Shown here piece by piece: positions 44,071-54,829 of a stretch of 64,000 nucleotides of DNA (position 1 is its first letter; the number at the start of each line of letters is the position of its first letter). The notes under the pieces were generated by a model. The model was given only the letters and a program-made list of their open reading frames with translations. It had not been told where the DNA came from and made no database searches. Where the stretch lies: positions 761,501 through 825,500 of the forward strand of contig CAWZYM010000020.1 of NCBI GenBank assembly GCA_963966185.1. Direction: 5' to 3'. The DNA is from Rhabditoides inermis (Eukaryota; Nematoda; Chromadorea; Rhabditida; Rhabditidae). Position numbers and translations under genes: made by a program.

Positions 44071-45960
44071 TCAGTCCAGCACCGCTTCGTCTTCGTTCAC
44101 AGACACCTGGATGATGCCTGAAACAACACAAATCAATCCATATGGCAAAAAGAACAACAATTCAACAGTCAACTCACCAGAGTGAACGGCGAAAAGCACT
44201 CCCAGAGTCACTGCACCGAGTCCGAAAAGAATCGAGTCCCTGCAAATCAACATTTTCCTCCTCTACTATCTCTCTCTCCCCCTCTCTCTCTCTCTCTCTC
44301 TCTCGCTATTTCCGGCTTTCCGCGCGTTTGTCTCTCTCACTCTCTCCCACCTGAGCGGCATCTCCTCTGCCTCCTCGTTCTCCTTCGGCCCGTTCTCCGC
44401 CTCCTTGGCGCGCTCCGCCTACAATGAATCTCTCTCTCTCTCCTCTCCCTTCCTCCCTCTCCCACCTTGGCCATCCTCTGCTTCCACACGTTCATATTGG
44501 CGCGCTGTTGCTTGAGCTGCTCGTCCGAGAGAGGCAAGTAGATGGACACAATAGACTCCACGAATCGCACCTGCAACGGGGAATGAGAGGAGTGGGGAGA
44601 GAGGGAGAAAGAGGAAGAGGGAGAGGGGGGGGAGGGGGAGGGGGAGAGAGGGAGAGAGGGAGAGGGGGAGAGAGGGAGAGGGGGAGAGAGGGAGAGGGGG
44701 AGAGAGGGAGGGAGGGAGAGAGGAAAAGATGCCGAAGAGGGAGATACGCACGAGGTTGGGGCAGGCGGCGAGATGTATCTGTAAGCGGTCGTTGGGGAGG
44801 GGCAGTCGCAGCAGCGGCGCCAGATACCCGAACACCACAGCATCCAGCGACGACGGACTAAAAACAATATTTTTTAAACGTTGTCTCAAGTATCAATGAC
44901 ATCGTGACGGAGAAGTTATACATAGCAGACATATCAAAAACGCAATTGAAACGCCTACCGGTTTCCACACATGTACTTGTTGTCGCCGAGCTTGGCGGAG
45001 AGCATGTTCAGCGCGTGCAGACCGTCCTGATAAAGAAATCAATAGAATCAAAAACTCATTGATTGATAGTCCATGAAATACCTTGAGGAGACGGTTCACG
45101 TTGCGGCCAGCGAGAAAGCGGAGCGCCTTCTGCAATCATCATGATAATGAACCAATCAAATCATACTTTATGAAATTAATAAAACAGAGGAACACGCCTT
45201 CCTGCGCTTCTCGAGGTAGTACATGTTGTAGGGGAAGGGCAGGCGGGATGAGTACCAGAACTGCGTCGTCGTCACGTAGTTCAGGTCGTCGCCCCACAAG
45301 GTGTGCAGCTGGAAAATAATAACTATACAATTATTTACAAATAATAAACAAAATGATAAAGTATAACACATCATGTCAACTATCCGAAACAAGCTATATG
45401 ATTGATTTACGAAGGCGACTCACGACAGCGGGATGGAGTGTGTGCTGGAGGTAGCATCCGAATGCGTCGAGCTGCGCGCGCTCCGCCGTCGTCAGCTCAC
45501 CGTCGATCACCACGTCCTGACCAGACTTGCGCAGCACGTCCACGTACCTACACAGTACAGGTTCTTTAGGAAACGGCATAATTTGACAATAACAATATTA
45601 ATAATAACATCACGACGTAACTACGCCACTCATTGGATACATCAACAAATTGAATAATTTGACTTACTTGTCAAAGTCTGTGATGGGTTTGTCGTCGGGC
45701 TTGGAGCGATCGCGGAACACTGGGTACTCGCCGTTGGGAGAGTTCCACGGAGAACGCGATGGCACCACAGTGATCGGAGACGCGCACATCTTCGAGCACG
45801 CCTCGAACAGACATTCACACAGTCGAAACCAATTCTCTACGTGCTCACATGATTTCGACAATACGAAAACTTATAAATCTGAATAACTGACGAGGAACTG
45901 TAGGGAGGCGACGTCGATGGTGGGCAGGCCGAAGTCGGCCGGCCAGATCTCCAGCTCCAT
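44071..45960 (-). CDS. mtx-1: Metaxin-1, mitochondrial outer-membrane protein
   Basis: Start at 45960 gives [20 protein letters not shown], the metaxin N-terminal GST-like domain. Further exons: [15 protein letters not shown] and GEYPVFRD (45665-45790), [16 protein letters not shown] (about 45430-45545), [14 protein letters not shown] and [13 protein letters not shown] (45195-45310), [10 protein letters not shown], the metaxin C-terminal helix block [20 protein letters not shown] (44800-44860), [11 protein letters not shown], an acidic stretch ([11 protein letters not shown]), one membrane segment ([20 protein letters not shown]) and the tail ending VNEDEAVLD. The order and length match C. 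elegans MTX-1. Metaxin works in outer-membrane protein import and sorting, and in mitochondrial transport in neurons. Dispatched starts 355 bp downstream on the same strand. Confidence 0.95.
44600..44725. repeat. Purine minisatellite in metaxin intron
   Basis: Tandem units of about 18 bp (GGGAGAGGGGGAGAGAGG-like) on the plus strand, with variation between units. Confidence 0.85.
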
Positions 45961-46039
45961 ACCGGCAAAAGGCGGCTGAACATTATAATTATAGTATTAA
46001 AGCATGTACAACTAAACATTTTGTGAAATATTGACTATA

Positions 46040-46269
46040 AAGCAGCTTGCAAGATGGTTGAAAAAAGTGAAAAAAAACGAGAAAAAAAACGGAGAAAAAG
46101 GACAAAAAAAATGAATTTTTTTTTTGAAAAAAAGTGAAAAAAAATTCATTTTTTGACAAAAAATGAATTCTTTTTCACTTTTTTTCAAAAAAAAATCATT
46201 TTTTTTGTCCTTTTTCTCCGTTTTTTTTCTCGTTTTTTTCACTTTTTTCAACCATCTTGCAAGCTGCTT
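46040..46269. mobile_element. Near-perfect palindromic element, 230 bp (foldback/MITE)
   Basis: The ends are AAGCAGCTTGCAAGATGG and its complement. The arms, about 100 bp each, remain complementary inward through runs such as TTGAAAAAAGTG, ACGAGAAAAAAAACGG and GGACAAAAAAAATGA. The whole segment can fold on itself. The terminal AAGCAGCT equals that of the element at 9292-9497. It lies just upstream of metaxin-1 and has no coding capacity. Confidence 0.8.
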
Positions 46270-47265
46270 AAATATAATCAATGATCAAGAAATGTGCCAA
46301 AAAATGTTTAAACGCCCAATATCAAACCGATTTTCCACCCCGACCACACAGAACTTGCAGTCCTGCCTCAATTTAAGCAGACATTTATCGTTACCAACAG
46401 TTACTATCACTACTGCTGATAACAACCATTCTTTATTTGACAAGGATATGTAAGTTTTGGAAATTTGCATATGTGCCTATTTCGATGCAAATTGTGTTCG
46501 TCCGCACTGTCGCTATCTATTCTATTCAGACCTTCATAGTAATTTTCAAAAACGTAGATAGTTGAAGCACACCAACGAGTTCTGTAAGGTCGGGGTGGAA
46601 AATCGGTTTGAGATTGGAACGTTAGTCAAAAAATGAAAACAATAAACACGACAAACAAAAAAAAGCGTATTTCTCACCTACACACTTCAATGCACTACAC
46701 TTGTTGAATCAAGTTTTTTTTTATATCAAATAATTTATTTTTTTAATAACAAAACAGCGCAGTTCTTTGAACTAGTACGATTCGATTTGTTAAAACTTGA
46801 CAGAATAGCCTATCAGTTCAGTTACTCGTACCTAAACACATGAAAATACGCGCCAGCCGGTCCGACTGGAATCAATCCGATCCATAAATAATAATTTGTT
46901 CTACTGACGTCAAATTGGACACATCTGATCAAGCGATTATCTGATCACATCTTATTTTCCGTTGATCTTTCATCATAAAATCACATCTGCGCGAATCTTC
47001 GAATTTGTTCGATCTTGAGTTCAGTGATGTGAGTGAACAAGCTGACCATACTCACGAATGATCGAAACATACAGTTATGATGAAAGAGAATACTAAATAC
47101 AGTGCAGATACAGTGTTTCATATGGATTCAGAAATCTGAGTGTTTATTTACAACATAATAAATATCATTGTGTGCAGAAGATTCTTGGGACCAATTACGC
47201 GGGAAAAGACACAGTTACCCAGACTACGGGGGAGGGGCGAATGGAGTAGAAGATGTGGACGAGGT
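46270..47265. other. AT-rich spacer between metaxin-1 and UBE2F
   Basis: No supported gene. It is probably the metaxin promoter on the left and the UBE2F 3' UTR on the right. A GGTCGGGGTGGAAAATCGGTTT-like string near 46590 is the reverse complement of one near 46325 (AACCGATTTTCCACCCCGACC), about 250 bp apart. Confidence 0.5.
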
Positions 47266-48049
47266 TCACCGGCAGTAGCGCTGGATGTATTCGCGGGCGC
47301 GGTGCTTGAACGCCTCTCGGTTCTGCGTCCACTGCTGCGCAGCCTGCGCGTTCAGCGCGTCGTCAAAGTCGATGAGATCCGTGAACAGCGACGACAGACC
47401 GTGCACCACCTGCAACCACACACTTGAGATCACAGTGGCCGAACATAAGAAAACTAGTTTGAATCGGTACGGTACCTCGGTGAGGTTCCTAGTGGGACGC
47501 CATCCGAAGGCGTCGAGCGAGTTCTCGCGGAGCAGCGACAAACAGATGGCGCCTTGCTCGTTGATGTTCGGGTGCCACACCTGCGTCAGGCACTTCACAA
47601 CCGGCGGCTGAAACGATGACAGTACACGAAACAGTTCGATACCATAAGATGACTCACGACATTGTTGTACTCGGGCGGGACGGAGATGGTGAACTTGAAG
47701 CGGCCGCCCTGGTAGATGCCCTCCGTGGGCGTCACCGTCAGCACCATCTCGTGCAGCGCCGACGTCGACGGGAACGAGATCTTGCACACGTTCTGGTTCT
47801 TCAGGTTCGCCTCGAGCTCCTTCACCTCTGCAACAACAACGATGGTACTTGCAGAACACGTTGAACGATTTCGCAGAACGATAAAGTTATGGTTTAGCAC
47901 AACAAATAAAAAACCGTCATAATCAATCACTACAACAAACACATCAAACACTTACCCTGGGTGAGAAGCTTTTCCCTGATCGAGATCCTCGTCTCCATGT
48001 ACTTCTTGTTCTCGTCCACACCATTGATGCGCTTCTGCAGGTTCAGCAT
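47266..48049 (-). CDS. UBE2F-like: UBE2F-like NEDD8-conjugating enzyme E2
   Basis: Four exons, about 180 residues. The N-terminus ([20 protein letters not shown] then [11 protein letters not shown]) corresponds to the UBE2F/UBC12 extension. The UBC fold follows: [52 protein letters not shown], then [14 protein letters not shown] with the catalytic Cys, [26 protein letters not shown] and a C-terminal helix ending YIQRYCR. The LSLLRE-S motif and ELEANL favour UBE2F over UBE2M. The enzyme passes NEDD8 to cullins, especially CUL5 in vertebrates. The acceptor TTGTAG is a few bases before the start codon. It is head-to-head with NDUFS4. Confidence 0.93.
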
Positions 48050-48357
48050 TCTCTCCTACAACAGTGACTCTGACATAATATCAAACGACGACATCACGAA
48101 CAAACAAAGAAAACATTACCAAGCTAAACAAAATCAAGACAAGTCAAGAACATGTGGTTATTCATCACTCTGTATGCACGACGATTGCGCAAACCCGCGA
48201 ATTCATCCGATCACGCTAATTTTGAGTGAATGTATCATTCTACGTGATTGTTCATGCTTGGACTGCAGCGATGCTCACGATTTTGTTTGTTTTTGTTATT
48301 TATTTCTGTTTTCGTTATTTATTTCCGCATTATTTGATATTTCATATCGCGTTTCAG
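48050..48357. promoter_or_regulatory. Compact divergent promoter region between UBE2F and NDUFS4
   Basis: 308 bp separate the two start codons. No TATA box is evident. The region is AT-rich, and acceptors (TTGTAG on minus, GTTTCAG on plus) border each start codon. Confidence 0.5.
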
Positions 48358-49270
48358 ATGCTGCGCAGCACGCTCGCTCTTGCTGCTCGCCAGCTCTCGG
48401 TAAGATCAAACCTTTGCGCTTGAATCTTTGACTTCGATTCTAAATGTTTAGTTTTTTTGTGTAATGTGAGTATGCAGGCGCGCAGCCTCTCCACCGGCGG
48501 CAAGGACCTGCCGGTCACCAGGCTCCACGACGCCAAGAGGAAGGACGTCAACGCCATCCTCGAGAAGCAGGAGCCCAAGGTGCGCCCATTTTCCAATACG
48601 TTCATTTGTGATGGTAGCTCCGTTAGTACTATTACATTCATCTATCACGTTGTTGACTTGTCAGACACCGGTGACTGTGACGTCTGACGAGACGATGGAC
48701 ATTGCCGGAATCCCCGAGGAGCACATGTACGACCGCACCGCCCGCATATTCATGTCAGTAAACGACACTTTCGTTTTATTCCATATCGTTCTGTGTTATC
48801 TTATTTCACTGGTGAGATATTGATACAACTGGAGAACGTTTGTGTTTGAGGCCGGCTCGCGAGGCGACTCAGACGGCGTGGAACAACACGAAGGTGTGGA
48901 AGATCGAGCTGGACAACCGCCAGCGGTGGGAGAACCCCCTCATGGGATGGTCCGGAACGTGAGTGCTCGACACGGTGGTGTTGTGTTTAGTGAGTATGTT
49001 TTCAGCGCCGATCCTATGTCCAACATCTCGATGAACCTCGACTTTGCTTCCCTCGAGGACGCTATCGCCTTCTGCGAGAAGAACCGCTGGGCCTACGATG
49101 TTGAGGTAAGCAGTAAGCAGTGGTTATTTTGTTATTAACCATGTTTTATCTTTCTGGAAATGTTGATCCATGTATTTGTGTTTCAGAAGGTGCAGGAGCG
49201 CCAGCTGCAGCCGAAGAGCTACGGCATCAACTTTGCGTGGAACAAGCGCTCTCGCGTCTCCACCAAGTGA
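48358..49270 (+). CDS. lpd-5 (NDUFS4): NADH dehydrogenase iron-sulfur protein 4 (NDUFS4, complex I)
   Basis: Five exons, about 170 residues. The N-terminus [14 protein letters not shown] + [12 protein letters not shown] looks like a mitochondrial targeting peptide. The conserved family part contains [38 protein letters not shown], the [14 protein letters not shown] block, [19 protein letters not shown] and [17 protein letters not shown]. These are diagnostic of the ETC complex I 18-kDa subunit. NDUFS4 is an accessory subunit needed for assembly and stability of the NADH-dehydrogenase module. SS18 starts 201 bp downstream on the same strand. Confidence 0.97.
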
Positions 49271-49471
49271 GCACCACCCACTCACTCCCCACTGACTAGC
49301 GCGGTATTCGGTGCCCCGGCACTCACTAGTGTGTACAATTTTCAGAGTGATAAAGTTTATATTGGATTTTCGGTTCATTGTTTGCTATTTTATATTATGC
49401 GTTATTACGCTAATTAATACTTTTGTCATATTTCGTTTTGAGTGGTGTATTTCTATGTGTTATGTGTGTAG

Positions 49472-50446
49472 ATGTCGGTGACGTTTGCGGGCGGAGCGCA
49501 GCAGCGCGGGGCCGTCGACCACCAGGCGACTGTGCAGAAGCTGCTCGACGAGAACAGCCGGCTCATTGAGGCCGTCAAGGAGTACCAGAACATGGTCGGT
49601 GGCGGGGAAGCGGTAACGAGGAGTTGTTCGCATGAGTTTCATCCTATTACCTTTTATCCCGTTCCAGTTGTTATATCCGCATTGCAGGGTCGCGCGGAGG
49701 AGGCGCAGAAGCACCAGCAGCTGCTGCACCGCAATCTCATGTACCTCGCCTCGCAGGCCGACCAGAATCTACTAGCACAGCTCAGGGTAGGCATTGTACT
49801 GTTGACGTTGCGAATTTGGTCTAACACTTGAATTATGAATTTCTATGGGTATTTTACTCAGGAGGAGCCGGCTAAGACTGAGAATGGTGAGGGCAGCGGT
49901 GCGACGACGGCCGCATCGCCGGCAGAAGCGGCTCCGGCTGCGCAAGCTCCTCCCCCGCAGGCCCCTCCTCCACAGGGACCTCCTATGCCCGCCATGCCGC
50001 CCCAGCACGCACCGCCTCAGCAGGTTTGCAGAGAATAGGAGAATATCTTATACGGAGCAATGACTTGTGTGTGTTGCAGCTGACTGCGCCTCCGCCGCAG
50101 CAGATGGGCAGTGCGCACAGTCCGCACCCTCCGATGGGTGGCTACCCGGGAGGAGGCGGGCCCGGAGGCGCCCCGCCCCCGCATCCCGGAATGCACCCCA
50201 TGCACATGCAGCCGCAAGTATGTCGGGGGAAAATGCAACTGGGCATGTTATCAGAGTATATGAGACTTATTCTTTCAGGGAATGATGCCTCCTCACATGT
50301 ACCAGCAGGGTGGCTACTATCCGCCGCCTCAGGGGTACGATCCGCACATGATGTACCAGCAGCAGCAGCATCAACAGCACTACATGCAGCAGCAACAACA
50401 ACATCAGCAACATCAGCAGCAGCAGCAGCAGCGTCCTCCTCAGTAG
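49472..50446 (+). CDS. SS18-like: SS18/SYT family SWI/SNF-associated coactivator
   Basis: Five exons, about 230 residues. The N-terminal SNH domain (about residues 15-70) has DHQATVQKLLDENSRLIEAV, KEYQNMGRAEEAQKHQQ and LLHRNLMYLASQAD, matching SS18. The rest is low-complexity: Pro/Ala/Gln-rich (PPPQGPPMPAMPPQHAPPQQ), Gly/Pro/His, then the QPGY-like part (GGYYPPPQGYDPHMMYQQQQ) and a poly-Gln/His tail encoded by CAG/CAA repeats (50350-50436). SS18 binds BRG1/BRM chromatin remodelling complexes. The start codon directly follows a TGTGTAG acceptor. Confidence 0.93.
50350..50436 (+). repeat. CAG/CAA (poly-Gln) repeat in SS18 coding sequence
   Basis: Runs of CAGCAGCAGCAG with CAA and CAT interruptions encode the Gln/His-rich C-terminus. 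Confidence 0.9.
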
Positions 50447-50692
50447 GCACACCCCGCCCTTGTTGCTAGTAGAGACGACTAGGCACGTAGCTGCGTGTAG
50501 GCGCCTTTCAGTACTCTTCTCTTTCACTCGTTGTTCCATTTGTTTACTGTTGATCTCTTTTGTGTTGTCGGTGTACGTGCGGAACTTGCTACAAGTTGTT
50601 TTAACCACTATCTCCATTTCACTCAATGTTGTGAATACACGATTGCAATTTTTTTGTATTTTATCATGAATAAATCGTTTCATATCCAGCAG

Positions 50693-51544
50693 TCATTGGT
50701 TATTGTTCTTGAGCTGTTTGAATAATGCGAGGTTGTGCTCTCGTTCAGCTCGGAATTTGTCCAGATCTTCAATCGGCATAGCTTGCGACAGAGACTTTTC
50801 GATCTGAGAAATGGAGTACAGTATGCGAAAAGATATAGTATACTGTACCTTAGCAATCACTTCAGGCTCCTGGAATGTGGGATTCGGCCCCATATCGGCG
50901 AGCACCGCGCGAATTCCCGCGCCGTACCGGTTACAGTAGTCGGAGATGCCTGAGAGTACTGTAAGGTACTGTCGAGGAGGTGTCGTTACCGTTGGCGTTC
51001 ATGTGCATGACTTCGAGCGGGCCGTAGAAGGCGTAGCGAGGACCGAGACCTGCCGACATGACCTGATGAAGGAGTGGTCAGACTCAACTTTTGCTGGCAA
51101 GATACTCTCAGAAAGATCTCAGAATGACTGCGCACCCTCAAAAAGATGCATTTTTTTCTATTATAAAGGGGCTTTTGATACATACTCGAGTCTGACCTCG
51201 CCTTGGGATGGGAGGAGGGATTGGGGAGAGGGGGACATACCTTGTCGACGTCCTCCGGCTGCATGACCCCGTCGGCGACCAGCCGCCACGCCTCCGCCAT
51301 GATCGCATACTGCAGACGGTTCACCGCGAACCCCGCCACTTCACGCGAGAGACGAATCGGAGACTGGGCGAGGGTTTCCTTGACACATTCTATATGAGAT
51401 ACCTGTCCGATGTCGGTGAGTATGGCGTGCGCAGTGTCGACAGCCTGCGCGTCTGTCCACGGCGCGGGAACCAGCTCGACCAGGGGCAGGTACAGGGGAG
51501 GGTTGACCGGGTGCGCTATCAGACAGCGAGAGCTGCACAGAGGG

Positions 51545-51616
<72 letters not shown>

Positions 51617-51646
51617 GAGAGAGGAGAGAGAGAGAGAGAGGGGGGG

Positions 51647-51693
<47 letters not shown>

Positions 51694-52207
51694 GCTCACC
51701 GGTTCACCATTGCCTCTGTGAATCGGCTGGCGGGAATGGTGCTGCTACTGCTTGCCAGCACACAGCCGGGAGACACGAGACTGTCCATTTCAGAAAACAG
51801 ATTGCGCTTGAAGTCCGCGCACTCGAATGCCGACTCCTGCAGTGCCTCCTCTCTCTCTCCCTCTCTCTCTCTCTCCCTCTCCCTCTCCCTCTCCCTCTCC
51901 CTCTCCCTCTCCCTCTCCCTCTCCCTCTCCCTCTCCCTCTCCCTCTCCCTCTCCCTCTCCCTCTCCCTCTCCCTCTCCCTCTCCCTCTCCCTCTCCCTCT
52001 CCCTCTCCCTCTCCCTCTCCCTCTCCCTCTCCCTCTCCCTCTCCCTCTCCCTCTCCCTCTCTCTCTCTCTCTCTCATGTTCTACCTGCACATAGCACGCG
52101 TCGGCCATACACTGCTCGAGTGAGGTTGTGGCGGAGACGTGAGACATGAGGGCATCCACAGAGAGACCGGAAAGGGAGAGACCGCGCGACTGTAAAAGGG
52201 ACGATGA

Positions 52208-52266
<59 letters not shown>

Positions 52267-52588
52267 GAGGGAGAGCAGGGCGACTCACTGCTAGATCGTC
52301 TAGCTTTGCTCGGACAGTTGTCCTGGCCTTGTCGAGCTGTTGTTGGGATACGTCGTACATGCACACCGTGTACCCCCCGGAGAGGAACATCGCAGCCCAG
52401 TTAGACCCGATCACCCCACTGAAGAAGCAAATCGGTGAGGTAGATCAGGAGATCAAAAGACAGATCAACAGTGTTTCACTATTTCACTCTGTCAGAAGAA
52501 GAAGGTGTATCTTCTTAGATCGTAGATGTTTAAAAAAGAGTAATAGTGTGACTCACCTGCCGACGATTCCGACCTTTCCCTTGCTCAT
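50693..52588 (-). CDS. CRYL1-like: CRYL1-like 3-hydroxyacyl-CoA/L-gulonate dehydrogenase
   Basis: Eight or so exons, about 310 residues. The start at 52588 encodes [10 protein letters not shown] then [19 protein letters not shown], the Rossmann GxGxxG NAD-binding motif, followed by [12 protein letters not shown]. Next come [19 protein letters not shown], the [14 protein letters not shown] block, [19 protein letters not shown] (substrate-binding His-Pro motif), [54 protein letters not shown] and [14 protein letters not shown]. This is the lambda-crystallin branch of the 3-hydroxyacyl-CoA dehydrogenase family. One intron is almost entirely a TIR element (51076-51197), another is a 200-bp hexanucleotide array. 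Confidence 0.94.
51076..51197. mobile_element. Short TIR element copy B (intron of CRYL1-like gene)
   Basis: Ends are the perfect inverted repeat GGTCAGACTC / GAGTCTGACC. Shares internal blocks TCAGAAAGATCT, TGCGCACCCTCA and AAAGGGGCTTTTG with 40892-41020. At 122 bp it makes up most of the intron between the [12 protein letters not shown] exon and the exon ending QPEDVDK. Confidence 0.7.
51546..51690. repeat. (GA)n compound array in CRYL1-like intron
   Basis: Long GA tract with AGAGG interruptions and a short G run (51641-51649). Confidence 0.92.
51850..52075. repeat. (CTCTCC)n hexanucleotide array
   Basis: More than 30 near-identical CTCTCC units, flanked by CT dinucleotides, fill an intron of the CRYL1-like gene. 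Because six is a multiple of three, the array gives long spurious open frames on both strands. Confidence 0.96.
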
Positions 52589-52803
52589 CTCCAGACCAGA
52601 TATGCAATCAATACGAATATGGGGATACGTTATCACACAATCACGCGTGATCACAACTCCCCGCTGGAGGCGTGTTTATTGACCATCGCTCTCTCATTCT
52701 CACTCTCTCACTCTTCCGCCTTTTCTGACCCGCATGATAAAGCGGCATAAACAACGATAACACATATCATCGATCCCACCAACCAACCGCGCACAAACAC
52801 ACG

Positions 52804-52809
52804 TTTATT
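52804..52809 (-). terminator. polyadenylation signal for the Bax inhibitor-1 gene
   Basis: AATAAA on the minus strand, about 130 bases past the stop at 52941. Confidence 0.5.
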
Positions 52810-52940
52810 GACTAAAAATAAAACCACATAATCATTAATATATAGCAGGTATGATACAAAACTGTACACACGTTGGGGGACACTCTACAACGGAATGTGG
52901 TAAGCGGGGGGCGCGAATCGATGAGTGCACGAGTGAGTGT

Positions 52941-53800
52941 CTAGTCGTCGCGCTTGCGGTTTGCGCGGCGCTCCTCCTTCTGAGAGAGCAGCACCATGAG
53001 GTGCTTGAAGATCTGGATAAAGTCGATGAACAGGTCCACGCTGTGCCAGATGAAGTCATTGTCGCCGCTGAAATGACATAGCAAATGATAAAAGCCTATC
53101 AAATCACTCTACTCCTCTTCCACTCACCGACGGTTCTTCTCAATGATCATCTGGGTGTCGTAGAGGACAAAGGCGCAGTTGAGGCCGAGGCCGGCCCAGA
53201 GGAGAGCGGGGATGATGACAGAGGGGAGGAGGAAAGAGAAGACGGAGAAGAGCAGCATCGTCATCAGGGCAGACATGAGCATGCCTGCAAAGAGAGGAAG
53301 GGATGAGTGGGGGAGAGAGGAAGAAAGAGGGGAGAAGGAGAGAGGGAGAGAGGGAAAGAGAGAGGGAGAGGGAAGCGTACTCACCTCCCAGGTGGAGGAA
53401 CTTGGTGCTCTCTGCGTGGAGAGCAGCCAGGGAAAAGCATCCGAACACGGTCATCGTGCCCATGAGGGCAGTGAACGGCACGGTGGGATGCAGGTCGAGC
53501 ACGTGCGACAGCAGAGGGCCCATCGAGATGCCTGCAACACTAAGCGTATTTAAAACGACCATAATATCATTACTAAACATAAACATAAACATGCACATCA
53601 GTGTGCGATAGGTATGCGGAGCAAGTACATGTGAGTGAGGCGTGCGTACCCGAGATGAAGCAGAATCCGACAAAGTATGCCATGCGCTTGTTCAGGTTGG
53701 CGGCAGAGTGGGGAGTGGACATGAGGGCGAACATGAGACCGATCGACACTATCGACAGCAGGAAGCCGCCCCTGGAAGCACCATGTCCTCTTCCCCCCTT

Positions 53801-53848
<48 letters not shown>

Positions 53849-54111
53849 TCCCTCTCTCTCCATCTCCATACCTGAGCATATCGGTGAACAGGTGGACTGC
53901 CGCGCCGACCATGGCCGAAGCGATGCCGACAGCAAGCGTCGCGTACACATTGCGAAGGTGGTCGCGCACCGACTTCTCACTACAGATATTAGAATGAAAC
54001 GAAAAAACAATCAAGCAGTACTCACAGTTTGTCGTTGATTCCGGAGAAGGTGCGCTCAATGTTCTGGAAGAAGTTGGTGGCCGAGGGGCCGCGGCGATCA
54101 GTTGACGCCAT
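52941..54111 (-). CDS. TMBIM6-like: Bax inhibitor-1 family membrane protein (TMBIM6-like)
   Basis: Seven exons, about 240 residues. Starts MASTDRRGPSATNFFQNIER. Hydrophobic segments in order: RNVYATLAVGIASAMVGAAV, GGFLLSIVSIGLMFALMSTP, AYFVGFCFISG-ISMGPLL, PFTALMGTMTVFGCFSLAAL, MSALMTMLLFSVFSFLLPSV and LLWAGLGLNCAFVLYDTQMI. The typical family sequence TQMIIEKNRRGDNDFIWHSV then DLFIDFIQIFKHLMVLLSQ contains the C-terminal acidic residues, and the tail is basic (KEERRANRKRDD). BI-1 is an ER calcium-leak and stress-protection protein. GA/CT arrays occupy introns near 53340 and 53802-53846. Confidence 0.93.
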
Positions 54112-54829
54112 TCTGCAAGAAAAGCATCACCATATTAGATTCACCCAGTACAAAATGCATACAACGTTATAAAACAAAAACACGCGAATACATGAACCGA
54201 TCGAAATGAAATGAGCACAAATGCGTGCATATACGAGTTGAACTCGTTTCACAACATTTCATAACGAGAGAAATGGTCGATAGTACACGTGGCGCGTGGC
54301 CACAGCGAGACCACAATCAAATAATCAATCGATGAAAGCAATCCGCTCGGTAGAAACACATGCCAACGCTATCACTGACAACATGGCACTGCAAACGAAT
54401 AACAACGCCCATGGAAAAATATGTAATCAAAATCACGTGTTCGCATTTTCCAGAATCATCGATTATAGCGGAGCGATAAGAAGTTTGAGCAGAAACGTTG
54501 CAACAACCGACAAACAAATGCTGGAGAAAGGCTCCATTCCACACACACAACCAACTGCCCCGCATCGACCGCCCGCCCCTTCACTCAGCTGACGTCGCAT
54601 AGCGCGCCTCTCTCTCCCGCCCGCGCTCGCGCGCTGCGACCGCGCCGCGGACTCATACAGTAATCAGATACTCTCGGTGATTAGAAACACACCTCATCTC
54701 GGGTAACCACAGCAACTCTTACATGTATAACAATTTATAATTTTCAACGTAGCAGCATAAAACAACTAAACAAGGGAATAAACTATGGAAGACATTAGTT
54801 GTTCGTTAATACCCATAAGTTCTAGCAAT
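54112..54829. other. Spacer between APRT and BI-1
   Basis: No supported gene; probably the BI-1 promoter. GC-rich patch CGCTCGCGCGCTGCGACCGC near 54627. Confidence 0.5.

Noticed and set aside
51704..52414. Long open frames of Arg-Gly-Glu or Pro-Ser repeats around 51.8-52.1 kb
   Set aside because: They are six-frame readings of the CTCTCC hexamer array in a CRYL1 intron; the true exons lie on either side.
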